Shown piece after piece: positions 25,401-36,931 of a stretch of 64,000 nt of DNA; within the stretch, counting starts at the first letter, position 1, and every line of letters begins with the position of its first letter. Under the pieces are notes generated by a model. It was given only the letters and a program-made list of their open reading frames with translations, was not told the origin of the DNA and searched no databases. The position numbers and the translations under genes are program-made. The stretch is from positions 248,001 to 312,000 of the forward strand of contig NC_018389.1 of NCBI RefSeq assembly GCF_000208865.1, written 5' to 3'. This DNA comes from Neospora caninum Liverpool (Eukaryota > Apicomplexa > Conoidasida > Eucoccidiorida > Sarcocystidae).

Positions 25401-25835
25401 CTCTCTCCGTTTTCCTTTTTAGCTCCTCTCGCATGCTGAGGCTCTCTCCTTGGATAGACTTTTTCTGGCCACCTCTGCTTAACACCTCAAACAGCTGGAC
25501 GCACCGTGCCTTTCCAGTTGGCGTCGACTTCAGCGATTCTCTCCTCGCTTCTCCGCAACTTTTTCCTCTCTTTCTCCTCAATTCATTTCTCTCTCTTTCA
25601 TCGCCTGTCTCTTTTTCTCAGCTCTCTACTCGTTACGGGATCTCTTGGCGGCCGTCGACCTCCAGTTCCCTGGTAGACCACTCGGGGCGGGTTTTTCTTT
25701 TCCGCCTCGCAACTCCGAAGCGTCGACACTCTTCCCGCCTCCCAAATATGCAGTCATTCGTGCATCGACTCGCACTATCTCGACATATATTTACATATAT
25801 ACGCGTGCGGTCAAGTATTCGTATACATATATGCC

Positions 25836-25870
<35 letters not shown>

Positions 25871-28800
25871 TTGGAGATATGTGACTATATTTGCTTACAT
25901 TCCTTTAGGTGGAGGCGGGTTAAGCTATCTGCATGTCCATATGTAGATTTACGTGGACGGATAGAGGCGTTTACAGGTGAGGAGAGGCCAGGATTTGCGT
26001 GCAGAGAAAAGGTGTGATTTTGCTCCGTGCAGGCCGTTCACACTTGATCAGGAACGACATCGCCTTGCTATGCATTCTGAATGGAAACGACTACCTGCCC
26101 AAGGCGGGAGGCTTCACCTTCCCTCGCTTCTTTGAAGCGTACGCTGCAGTGCGTCGCCGGTGAGCACCAACAGATGAGGGGGAGAAGCAAACGCGCGAAC
26201 CAAAACGAGAACAGAAACGGGAAGAAAGGCGATCGAGACGAAGGCGACGGCCTTGTGCCTGAGGTAGAAGGAAGAGATGAGCAAGTGCCTTCAAGAATGT
26301 CTTTCTCCTTAGTCTTGTCGCCCCGCGCCCTGCAGCGCTGTCTCCACTGGTTCGCCTGGCGGGTGTCTGTCCCTTTTCTCTCTTTCTTCTGTTTTAGGCC
26401 GGAGTTTGCCGACGCGTCTTTGGTAGATGCAGCAAGTCGCTCCTTCAACTTTTCGTTTTTCCTCGCGTTTCTTGACGAATTGGAGACTCTCTCCAGTTTG
26501 CGCCTGGTCGCGCTCCAGCAACTCCAGCCCCACGGCCTCTCCGGTTCGCTGCAGCCGCCCGTGAAACTCTCCGCCCTCGCGTTGCTGAACCAGATGGCTG
26601 CTCAGAAGCAATTTCTCCTTCCCGCGCATGCGTCCTCGCGAAGTTCCCCATCTGCCCAGTCGAAGCCGCTCTCGCCCGCGCCCTGTCAAGACGCGAAAGG
26701 AGAAACAAACTGTCGCCCGCACCCGACGCGAGAAGGAACAGCGGGCGAGGCAGGCGCGACAGAGAATCGAACAGGAGACGTTTCGTCTGGGAAGTCGCAG
26801 GATGACGAGAATCTCGGCATCAGAGTGAGACTCTCTGTTCCCGCTCTTGAGCCACCTCTCGCAATCCTCGCATCTCGTCTGTCTTTTCTCCGGGCTTTTC
26901 CGGCTCCGGCGACGGAGCTCTCGAGACGTTCTGCATCGGTCTGAGCCAGTCCTCTGCAAGTCTCTCGCAGTTCCATCGGAAAGATGAGACACAAACCTAT
27001 ACATGTATATATATATATATATATACTGTTGCATGCAGTAACGTCTCTTCCGTTCTCTGCGTACCTTCTGCGCGCCTGCGCATGTCGGGTGGAGCTTGAA
27101 CTCTCCCAACACCTCTCTCTGTACCCGTGGGCAACCCCTACCGTATACAGATTTCTCTCTGTATAAACTTATATAGATGTACATGTCTAAATGCAGGTAG
27201 TTATATATATATATATATTTATGTATGTATTTGTATTTAGATGTGTTTGTGTTTATCTGCTTTGAGCGGATCTCTCTCTGTCCTCCTGTCCGTGACGGGT
27301 TCGGTTCTTTCGGCCTTGACGGGTGTTTCGTTTTCTCGCTGTTTCTTCGCTTGCGCAGTGGGAGATTCGGAGCGCCGGTGTCGGCACGAGCAGCTTCACA
27401 GCCGTTCTCCACGTACACCCGGCGCTTCTTCGCCCGCCGTCTTCCGTCTCGTCTCCCCTCGCCCCGTCGCCGTCTCCCCTCGAGTTGGGAAGAGCCCGAG
27501 ACACGGTCGCGCGGGCGGCTGCCGGCGCGTCCACGACGCCAAGTCGCCTGAGGCGCCGAGTCACCTCAGCTGAGAAGGAAGAACGCGAAAAAGAGGAAAA
27601 CGAGCGAGAAGGAGAAAAGGAGCGAGAAGAAGAAAACGAGACGTCCGAAGCGGCGAGAAGCGAACCAGCGTCGCCGCACCGGCGCACGCCGAGAGGGCGA
27701 GAGGCGGAGGATGCCGGAGGCGAGGCGAGGGCTGTCTCGACGCGTTCAGCAGAGGACGAAAAAGACGAAACGTGGGTGGCGTTCGTCGGTCGTGCGCGAG
27801 ACAAGCAAGGCGCGAAACAAGATGCAGCCTTTCGATTTCTCCTCGCTTGCTTTCCCGACCTCGACTGCGTTGCAGCTCCAGCACAGCCTCCCGGCGACAG
27901 GGAAGACGCAGGGGGCGAGGAAGACGAGGAAGACAGAGAGGACGAAGACGAGGACATGACGAAGCAGTTGAAGGCGGCGCTCCTCCCGAACTTCCACGCA
28001 TGCGTCCCCGCCCTCCTCCAGGCTGCATGCACTCTCCAACGGACAACCCCGGCCAACACGCTCAACAATCTGTGCCTCGTGAGTCGCGTCATGGCCTTTT
28101 GCGACAAGAGAGAGAAGCGCGGGGGCTTTGGTGGTGTGCCCCACAAACTTCCCTTCTAAGCGACTCTCCGAATCAGGAAGCGAACTTGCACGGGGAAGTA
28201 GGGGAAACGAAGAAGAGGGAGACGAGAAAAGGAAGAGATTCTCAAGCGAGACACTTTCCATTATCCTTTTTCGGATCGCGATGTGGGTTTTCAACCGAGA
28301 GGCGACCGATTTAAAGCATAAAGTCCCGTCGTGGGGCGCCCTCCCGGCACAAGGGTAGTGGTCCCCGTGCACGCATTGGACTCGATCGAGAATGCGCGTC
28401 TGAACACCCTGTTGGGTCGTCACCTCTTCTCCGCTTTTCTCGTCTCGGTGGGTTTTCCTTTTCAGAGAGTTTTCAAGGCGCCGCCCACCTTTGTCTCGTT
28501 CACGAAGCGAGAACTCCAGGAAGGCCTTTTCGGGGAGGGCTCTTCCTCCCCGGCCTTCGCTTCCGATACAAATTCGCCTCCGTTGGTTTCCCTCTCCGCC
28601 CTCCGAGAGGTTCTCATTCAACAAAACCTTTTGTCAGGAAAAGCTGTCGAATACCCTTCCTCTCCTCTCTCTTCCTCTCCTTCTCTTTCTTCTTCCTCTC
28701 CTTCTCTTTCTTCTTCCTCTCCTTCTCTTTCTTCTTCCTCTCCTTCTCTTTCTTCTTCCTCCCCTTCTCTTTCTTCTTCCTCTCCTTCTCTTTCTTCTCT

Positions 28801-31800
28801 GACATCTCCTCTCCCTGTCGCTCACGGGGAGGGATCGAAGCCCGCGGTTCCTGCGCCGCGCGTTGAGTCCTCGGCGGAGCTGCGAGAGGACGAGCAAGGC
28901 GCGGCTGGTGCTGTGCTGCATGCGGTCGTCGTCGATGGCCTGCCTCTGTTTGCGACTTGGCACGTCACGGCCGAGGACCAGGAATCGAACGCGCCCGTGA
29001 AGGCTGCGTCGAAGAAGCAGCGAAGACACAGTCTCGCAATGCAGGTACGTTCGCAAGCGGGCGGTCGCGCGCTGTGCGCCGGCGCGTGTCTTTCTTCCTG
29101 CGACTTGGAATCAACAAAGACACGGCGCTTTCTCCGCGCAGCCGCGTTTCGCAGGCGCCGGACGCATACCCGCCCTACGGGCCGTGGGATCGTCGCCGTT
29201 CCATCTGTGCTCTCTGTCACGGAACGAAAGTCGCCTGCTCTGAGTCCTGTTCGCTCCGACTCGGTCTCGCAGGGTCGTCTCTCTCTGGCCCGCGCAGGCA
29301 GAGACAAGCGCGTGTTGTTTCCCTTGGTCGCCGACCCAGAAGAGCCCGCGAGTTTTGCCTAATCGCCTCGGGACTTCTCTGCCCCGTTTCTGCTCTTGCC
29401 CCAGGCCCTCCAGGCTCTCGCGCCGCCTCTGTACCACTCGCTGAGCCGCGCCGGCTGGAGCGTGACGGGGACTCTGGCGGATCCCAGCCCCGCGGCGGAA
29501 GGCCCGAATGCCGAGGAGAGGCTCTGCGAAGCCTGCGGCGAAACCCAAGCGGACCCGGAGAGCGGAAGCGACGCACGAGGCGACGCACGAGGCGCAGAGG
29601 ACCGGCGGATTCACGGAAGTGCTCGGGCCAGCGCAGTGCAGCAGAGCGGCGCGAGGAGCTCCGAAGGCGACAGACGCGGCGTCGCTGCGCAGGTGGGGAC
29701 ACGTGCGGAGACAGCGCCGGGAGAGACGAAAAGAGACGGCGAGCAGGCAGCGTCGCAAAGCGAACGCGACACGGAGCTCGGCGCGAGCGCAGGGGGGACG
29801 GGGTGCGAAGGCGAAGTTGGCGAATGCGAAGCGAAGGAAGCTGTCGGCGGCAAAGAAGACGAGAACGCCAGGGAAACGTCTGGGAAGCAGGAACTCAAAG
29901 ACGTCGACACTCTCCTCGCGGAGCACGTCGAGAGCGAGGCACCGAAAGTCGCAGCTTATCTCCAAGGTGAGGGAGATGGGGAGAGCAGTTAGGTTCGGTG
30001 CATGCTCCACACAGAGCGGAGCGGTGGAAGAGCCCTTGGTGTTCCCACGGGATTTTCTCAACTCCTGTCCCGCGCGCGGGGGCAAAGCGCGAGATGAGGA
30101 ACCCGACCGGTCCCATTGACTGTGCTTCGCCAGTTCCTGCCCCGTGTTGCTGCCGCGCGTGTGTCCGGTCTCTGTGCGTGGTTGCGATCGCTTTTCGTCA
30201 ACTTTGAATCGGACTTCTCGCGCGTGGCCAGAGCCTTCTTCCCCCCACAGGAACTCGCTTTGCCGCCCACCCGTCCTTCCCGTCTGGTGCGCGTTTCTCT
30301 CGCAGGTCTGTTGTGGAATCTCCGAATGTACACAGAGGGTCAGTGCCCGAATTCCAGGTGGTTCTACCCTTTCGGCAAGGCGCCGTCTCTCTACGCGCTC
30401 CGCGCACATCTGCGGGCGCATCTCTCTTCTCGGGCTGCTGGCGCCTCAGACTCGACGCCAGGAGACAGCCCGAAGGAGACACTGAGCGCTCGCCATCTCA
30501 AAGACAGATCCGACGCGCTCGGGGATGGCCCTTTCCGCACGCCCGACCCGGTGTTAAACTCGCGAGAAGGAATGGCATCGTTGAAGCTTCTGGACTGTTT
30601 GGAAGTCCCCCAGAGCGCCGCGTTCCCCACCTGCTCTCCTCTCTACGCAGCGGCTGTCCTGCCTCCTGGCGCTCTGCGGAGGCTCCGGGGAAGTCTCGCG
30701 GCCGAGCAGGACGCGGGGCGCGCCGACGCGGAGGACGACGGCGAGGACGCGCGGGCCGACGCGCCGCCCAGGGACCGCACTACGACCAGGGAAGGCGACG
30801 ATGTCGTCACCGCCGGTTTGGGGCGGAGTTTCGGCAAACTCGTCTGCCAAGCGCGCGCGCTCCTCAGGCACGTGATGGCGACGGAGGCGAGCAGCGGGGC
30901 AGAATCCGCAGCGAACGGCGTCGCTCTCGGCGAGAATCCGCCAATCGCGACGAGAGGGAAACGCACCGACGAAAGCGAAGGCAGAGCTGGAGAGAGACCG
31001 GAGCTCGACGAGAGGGGATTCCAAGGGAAGGCGCCGCCTGCTCTCGAAGGGTTTTCTGGCCTCGAAGAAGAGCGAGGGGATTCCGCCTGCGATGACGACC
31101 TTCGTCCTCATCCTCGTGAGTCTGCAGGGGGGGCGTCCTTGTATGTTGTGCATGCAGTCTCTAGAGCTTTTTGCTTCGCATCGAGCGCGCGCCTCCCGCG
31201 AAGACTGCTCTTCGCAGGGTGCCTGGCCCTCTGTCTCGAGACTTCTCTCTCCTGTGAGAATCGTCGCGATATGACGGCGTTGTACGGAAGTGCCTGCTTT
31301 GTCCGAATCTGTGGTGGGGGGGTTCGCAAGTCGAGTCCAAAACGCGGCGCGATCGCCTCCTGTCTAGTGCGACTCGAGAACGTTTCTGGTTCGACACAAA
31401 GGACGCAGCGAGCGCAGTGGGGTCGAAGCCTAAACCGCCTCGCCTGCGCGGGGCCCGCGTCGATATGCGTCGCCCTCGTCGCCGCTCTGTGCACTCCTTC
31501 TTTCTCGTTTTTCTCTGCACGTTCCCCGATCTCTCTCGCGCGCGTTTCTTGTCCGCTTCCTCTCTCTCTCTCACTGCCTTTTGTGGTTCCGTCTTGACGG
31601 CAACGGGTGCCTGTCGGCTCCCCGCGCCTCCTGAGCCGGGTGTTCATGCAGCTGCGTCTCTCTCTTCGTCTTTTTTTCCCGCGCAGGTCATGTCTTGGCG
31701 GCGACGGTTCACCTCGAGGCGCTGGCCCTCCAGCGAGCGCAAGGCCGAGCTCGGGGCAGAGAAAGCTCAGAAACAGGAGCGAGCGCCGAGGCGACGAGCC

Positions 31801-33374
31801 TCCGCCTCGACGCGAACAAACTCTCTGCTGCGGCGACGCAGGAGGGCGCACGAGCGGACGGCTGCATCCCGCGTCTCGAGGGCGAGGAACGTCACGGCGA
31901 CAACAAACAGCTGCGCGCAAGAGCGGCATGCGGCACGGGAGAAGGGAGGCGAATCGATCGCGAGGATGAGCACCGCAGAGAAAAGATCACAGACGCTGGG
32001 GACCGCGACCTGTCCGTTTCACCGTCGATCGCTGAGCGTCTGCTCCAGGAAACGACAAGTTCCTGGTCGGTCCTTTGTCGCAATCGCGCTTCAAACGGCG
32101 CAGGGGCCTTTCCCAGCGGCTCTCCTGAGAAGCGCAGACCGAACTCTGTCGCCGCGAAAAAGCAGCTGCGGTCGCGTCCCGACGCTTCCTCCTCGCAGTC
32201 TTCTTCATCCTCGTTCTCCCCTCCACTCTCGCCTTCCTCCGGCTCGCTTCGATCTTCCTCTCATTCCTCTTCTTCCACTTCTTCTTCCTCTTTTTCTTTC
32301 TCGACTTCAGGTGCCTCGTTTTTAGCGAGCTCGGCGCCTCCGGAAATGTTCTTGGAGGAGTCGCTTCCGCTGTTTGCAGATCCGACGACCCGCGAAGCGC
32401 CCTGCTGGGCGAAACCGTCGTCTTCCTCTCTCACGTGGTTTCCGAGCTCTGTTGAGGAAGGCCGTGCCTCCGACGCGCCAGTCTCGCCCTCCGTCTCCGC
32501 GTCGAAAGCCGTCTCCTCCAGTGCTCTCTCCTGCGCGACTCCTCGCCTCGCGATCCCCCAAGTCCCCTGGAATGGAGACCCGCGTTCTCGGTCCGCGTTC
32601 TTCGTCGCGCTCTCTCTCGCGTCTCCGCCTGTCTCCTCCGTCTCTGTCTGCGCGGCGACTTCATCCACCTTCCAGTCGTCGACCTCGCTCTTTTCCACGA
32701 GTCTTCGCTCCGGGCGAATCCCTGCGGAAAGACGGTCCGAAGGAACCTCGCCGCCGTTCCACGGTCTGTCTCCTCCCTCGCGACGATGTCTTCGCGCCTG
32801 CAGATTCGGCGACGAGTTGCCGTCTCGGTCCCCAGCGATCGGCTGTGCCCACTCCCCCGAGCGCGTTTCCGCCGGCAGGCGCCTCCTTTCCCCCGCCGCT
32901 TCTGGGGCTTCTCTCTCTGGGACGGCTGCAGCTGGACGGGTGTCCTTCTCGGGCCGTTCTCGTTCTTCTTTACCTTTGCTAGGCCGACCGGCGTCGGAGT
33001 CTCGACGCCTTTTTGAGTTTGCGGTCTTCCCCAGAAGACGGCCTGCACTGCACACTCAGATTCCGCACGGCGAGTCAGGCTCGAACGTCTCGAGGTTTTC
33101 TGCCTCCACTTCGCTGCGACTTTCCAATCCGGCGATCTGCCTAGAGCGCCGACACCCCGCATGCCCGTCGTCCTTTGCGGGCGGGCGTTCTCGCGCGTCC
33201 TCTCTCCCGTTCTCGCCTGGTCTTCCTCCCGGTCTCTTTTCGCCGCCTCCCTCCCGTCGTTCCTCGCCGTGGTCCTCTGCATCCGCGGCATCTTCTCTCC
33301 GGAATTCAGCCTCGGCTGCGGCCGCTGCTGCAGGAGTCGCCTCTCCTCTAAACGTGAAGAGCGCGGCGCCGTGA
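22293..33374 (+). CDS. XRN-family 5'-3' exoribonuclease-like protein with signal peptide
   Basis: XRN enzymes degrade 5'-monophosphorylated RNA processively. Twelve exons join in phase: 22293-22541, 23106-23805, 24157-24262, 24676-25154, 25622-25672, 26033-26159, 26398-26824, 27359-28078, 28466-29044, 29405-29966, 30306-31115 and 31687-33374, giving 2,165 residues. Catalytic-site motifs of the XRN N-terminal domain occur in order: GIPGLHNWL (from about residue 41), FDLNQLLH (76-83), FALDGVPPLAK (Asp161), TPGTAFM, SFGEGELK (Glu363, Glu365), VGADADL (Asp479, Asp481) and NGNDYLPK (Asp548). The middle-domain block LLWNLRMYTEG and WFYPFGKAP follows near 1334-1360. Unlike normal XRN proteins, which begin with Met-Gly-Val-Pro, this one starts with a hydrophobic leader (RRVFLVLCLLLVF). 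Long acidic, serine-rich and Arg/Glu-rich insertions separate the blocks, and the last 560 residues are low-complexity. The real substrate and location are unknown; the last exon could hide another intron. Confidence 0.88.
25836..25866. repeat. (AT)n microsatellite in XRN-like intron
   Basis: AT run in the intron 25673-26032 of the XRN-like gene; similar short AT tracts occur in the intron 26825-27358. Confidence 0.85.
28668..28800 (+). repeat. Coding 21-bp repeat (Ser4-Pro-Ser-Leu) in the XRN-like gene
   Basis: About six copies of a CT-rich 21-bp unit encode tandem SSSSPSL heptads inside exon 9. Because the unit length is a multiple of three, copy-number change keeps the frame. It lies in an insertion between conserved blocks and is probably disordered. 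Confidence 0.9.
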
Positions 33375-36300
33375 CGAGTGTGCGGACTGCGCTCCTTTTC
33401 CATCGCGGGGAGAAGGCGAACAACATGCCAAGTCCCGTGCGAGAGCGGGACGAGGCGGGTTCTCGCGTGAGGGCCTTCGAAGGAACGCAAACCTCTCTTG
33501 GTGCATGTGCCTTCCCTCGAGGCTGCGGCTCTTTTGCGGCAGACGAACGCGCGCTGTGCGACGCTTTGACGCGAACCGACGAAAGAAATGCTCCACATGC
33601 TCCAGGCGGCCTCCACTTAACGAATGAACGCAAGAAGGGAGACGAAAAACAGACGTCATCCCGACGTAGTTAGCAGTGCAACTGTGCAGTTAGACCCCCG
33701 ATTCTGCGGGCTTCCAACTCTGGGGCGGATCCGCCTCAAGGTGAATTCGACTCTAGGTGAAGAGGCGCGGATGTTTGCAGACGAGGAAAGACGGACTGTC
33801 GACGTGGAGCCTTTCTCCCAGGGACGAGCATGCATCAGGCTATATAGTTTCTCCGGTCGTTCTCGTAGTTTGTCTGTGCGTGGTCCCCACACATGCACAC
33901 AGGAGAGTGTAGGCACCGGGCTGCTTCCCCGTTTTAGCTTGGGGAAGGAAACACTACTGGCCAGGCAATGTGTTCTCTGGGTAGGGCACATCTTTCTCTA
34001 CAGAGAGCCTGGAAAGGACCGAACGGCGTCCAACCGATGAACGCGCCTGGTGACGTGGAGAGAGGTTCTGTTTAGAGCTTCGCGAGCGCGCGTCTGTCGA
34101 GATTTTGGGTGTCGTGTTTCCGTGATGATTCCGCCTGGGCCGAACGCGCCGTGTCGAGACGCTCATTTTTTTGTAAGCGACTGGAGCGCGTCGCGCTGTG
34201 CTAAAAGGTGCGTGTTTTAGCTAAGCAGAATTTCCTCCGCTTGACTAGGCGGCTCCCCCCGCACGCGTAGCCACGTGGCGTGCATCAATCATGCAATCCT
34301 CGGGTGTGTGAGTATCGCATAAAACTGGAGCCATCCGTCTCCTGGACGCTGTAATGTCTTTGTTAGATTTGAGGTAGAGTTCCCCACGCATCTCTGCAGT
34401 GGTGTCAGTCTCTCGTTAGGTGCTGGGAGCAGAGAAACCCGAAAAAACTGCCTCTTCGTTTTCAGTTTAGGTGGGCGCTTCTACGAGGGCCGAGAAACGA
34501 CATGAGGCTGTCCACGGTCTTCCGCGCCCGTCAGGTTAACTTTGCGTTTTCTCGCACAGATAAGTGTAGGCATACACTCTTATCGAAAAGGTGACGGACC
34601 GGATAGGCCACATCAGAGAAGCGAACATGCACGCGTTTTCTCAAACGCTGCAGAAGAAAGGTAGCCGTGACGCCAAATTTCTGTTCTCAAATCTCTGTAA
34701 AATCTGCAAGTACGCCAGCTGCGCGACCACGGACAATCTCAGCTTTTCCGGCCTTGTCAGAAGGAAGTCGCCTGCCGCGTTTTCCCTTTCGTTTCAAAAG
34801 GAAAAGTTCCAGCAAAAGGTAGGATACCCGTCCCCCTTTTAATAGTTCAGTTTCTGCTGTGTCCTTTCTGCCTGGACACAGAGATACCTTCGGCACAGCT
34901 CGTTTGGCCGAGCGGAAAGGCAGAAACAAAACCTTACACTTTGAAGGCCGTTTTAGGTTCCTCAGCGCTTTTCGTACACGGCGCTCAACCGCCGTTGGTT
35001 TCGGAGACGTCCGATTCTTTTGCGAGACGCTTCTGAGCGAGACCTCTACGTTTAAAGAAGTCAAGAGCGGTGGATGTGCCCGAGAAAAAGGACACGTCGT
35101 CGAAGATCTACGACCCCAAATTCTGAAACGAACAACAGGTCTGGTTTCAGGTGTCTGCTTGGGGTGCGTGTGCCTGGTACAGAATCCCAGACTTTTGCAC
35201 TATCACTACTGCACTATCAACTGAGTTAACTGGTATTAACTAATACAGGGTGTTGAACTGTTGAAATAGCTGTCCTTTTTCGGGTGCTATCGCCAACCAT
35301 GGAGATTACGTTTCCACGCTTTTTGGCATGCGTAGAAACGGCGCAAGTGAGCGCCGACCGAAAAAACAAAACTTGCGTCTGCATTTCGTCTACATGGCAG
35401 GTTTTTCGCTTTTTGTTCGCCTCTCAAAAACTTCTGGAACTCTAGAGTCGCGGCCCAGGCACGAAAAACAAGGGGATGCAGCAGGGTTGTTGGGGAGAAA
35501 GGGGGGCCGAGGGAACGCGGCGCGAAACCGGGACGAATGGAGCGAGCGACGAAGAAACAAAGGCAAGTAAAAAGTGGTACCCGACAATCTGTCGAGTCCC
35601 ATGCTGGAAAGTTCCTTTTCCTGTTGGTACGGAGCGAAAGGGGAAATTTCTGCGCATTTTGCGTCGAACCTGACACGGCGGCGCTGCAACTCTCCGTTGC
35701 ATGAGGCGCTTTGTTGTTTCGTGGTTTTGACAAGTCCAATCCGTTTCCCATCCCCTCCGAATTCGTCCTCGTTGGTTTTGCCGAAAGCGAAACCGCGGCA
35801 GTTCCCAGATTGCGCCAGCAACCCACCTCTGTGCATGCAGTCTCTCGTTTTTCGCGACAGCGTTTTCTCCGCTTCCGTTATGTGTCCCTTCTCCTCGCGT
35901 TCTTTTCTTCCTCAGTTCCATCTTTGTTCTTGTCCCACCTGTGCAGGTTACCCCTCGGCACTGCCTCTTTCTCTTCTGTATTTCGTCTTTCCATTGCCTA
36001 TCCGACTGGATGTTCCGCGTTCAGAAAACCGTCTTTCAGTGCCTGTTGTCTTTTTTCTTGTCCCTCTCTAGGGCTGCTTTATCCACGTGCTGTGGTGATT
36101 CTCAGAATTTCTTTTTTCCGAGGAACTGCATGCACTTGATTCCGTTTTTCCCCGACCCAAGTGTCCCTCAGGAGCGGGCCTTCCCTTGATAGAACCGACA
36201 ATCTCTCTGTTCTCGTCGCCGCTCGTTCCCCGTCTCGTGTTTCTTTCCCTCTTCCTCTTTTCCGCCTTGTCTCGCATACACAGATCTGTGTTTTCTCTCC

Positions 36301-36931
36301 AAGGTTTTCCAGCTACGGCCTCGCAGCCCCAGTCTCTCCTGGGTCCGCCCTTGTGTCTCGTCTTGCAGATTTTCCCGTCTTCTTTCTGCTCCACGTTCGC
36401 CTGTTCCCCACTTTTGGCATCGCTGGGAATCTCCTTTTCGCCTTTCTTTCTCTCTTTTCCCCCCTCTTTTCTGTCTGTCTATGCGGGCTTCCCTGCGCTC
36501 CTCTCCACGTGTTCAGCTTCGCTGTTTCTGCTCTTTGTTCCGCTCTCCTCTCTGAGTCGCCTGCGATTTCGACTGTCTCCGCTTTCTTCACCTTTGTGTG
36601 CGTCTACCCTCTGTCTTTCTCGCTCGTTTTCGACTGCACATCTTCTCCCCTTCCGTTCCCCTTCAGATTTCTTTGTTTCGTTGTTCCCACCGCGTCCACA
36701 GCGTCCCGTGAGTCTCTGCTTTCTTCGTTTTCAAGTTCCTTCGTCGACTCCCGCGCGGCTGGCCTCGCCGCCGCTTTTCCGTCGTTTCGCGCGGGGTGTT
36801 GTGGCTGCATGCGCAGGGTGCCAAGACGGGGAACGGCAAGAGAAAAGGTCTACGCCACGGCCCTCAATTGAGAGACCGTCTTCCCGAGTTCGCAAGTCAC
36901 CTGCAAGCTTTAGGTAACGCAAAAGATTAAG
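33375..36931. other. Spacer between XRN-like and CWC22 genes
   Basis: A 3.56 kb stretch without a supportable gene. The first part should be the 3' untranslated region of the XRN-like gene. From about 34050 to 35300 base composition is closer to balanced and frames are short. From about 35840 to 36780 the plus strand is strongly pyrimidine-rich and yields Phe/Ser/Leu-rich frames of up to 243 codons, which I regard as CWC22 leader or promoter DNA rather than protein. Confidence 0.6.
35832..36812. promoter_or_regulatory. Cluster of TGCATGC motifs upstream of CWC22
   Basis: TGCATGCA occurs at 35832-35839 and 36127-36134, and TGCATGC at 36806-36812, the last one 120 bp before the CWC22 ATG. This core is a known overrepresented promoter motif in Toxoplasma and is a target type for ApiAP2 factors in apicomplexans. 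Function here is inferred from position only; the same core also occurs in introns of this window. Confidence 0.4.

Noticed and set aside
25040..26017. Single 325-codon exon reading through the region after VGADADL
   Set aside because: Read-through crosses clear donors and an AT repeat; the phase-correct short exons restore the XRN motifs.
30116..30305. Extension of the XRN exon upstream of 30306
   Set aside because: Its phase does not match the previous exon, whereas the acceptor at 30305 gives the conserved GLLWNL block in frame.
36161..36917. 236- and 243-codon plus-strand frames before CWC22
   Set aside because: Both come from one CT-rich tract read in two frames; composition Phe/Ser/Leu, no signal of protein conservation.
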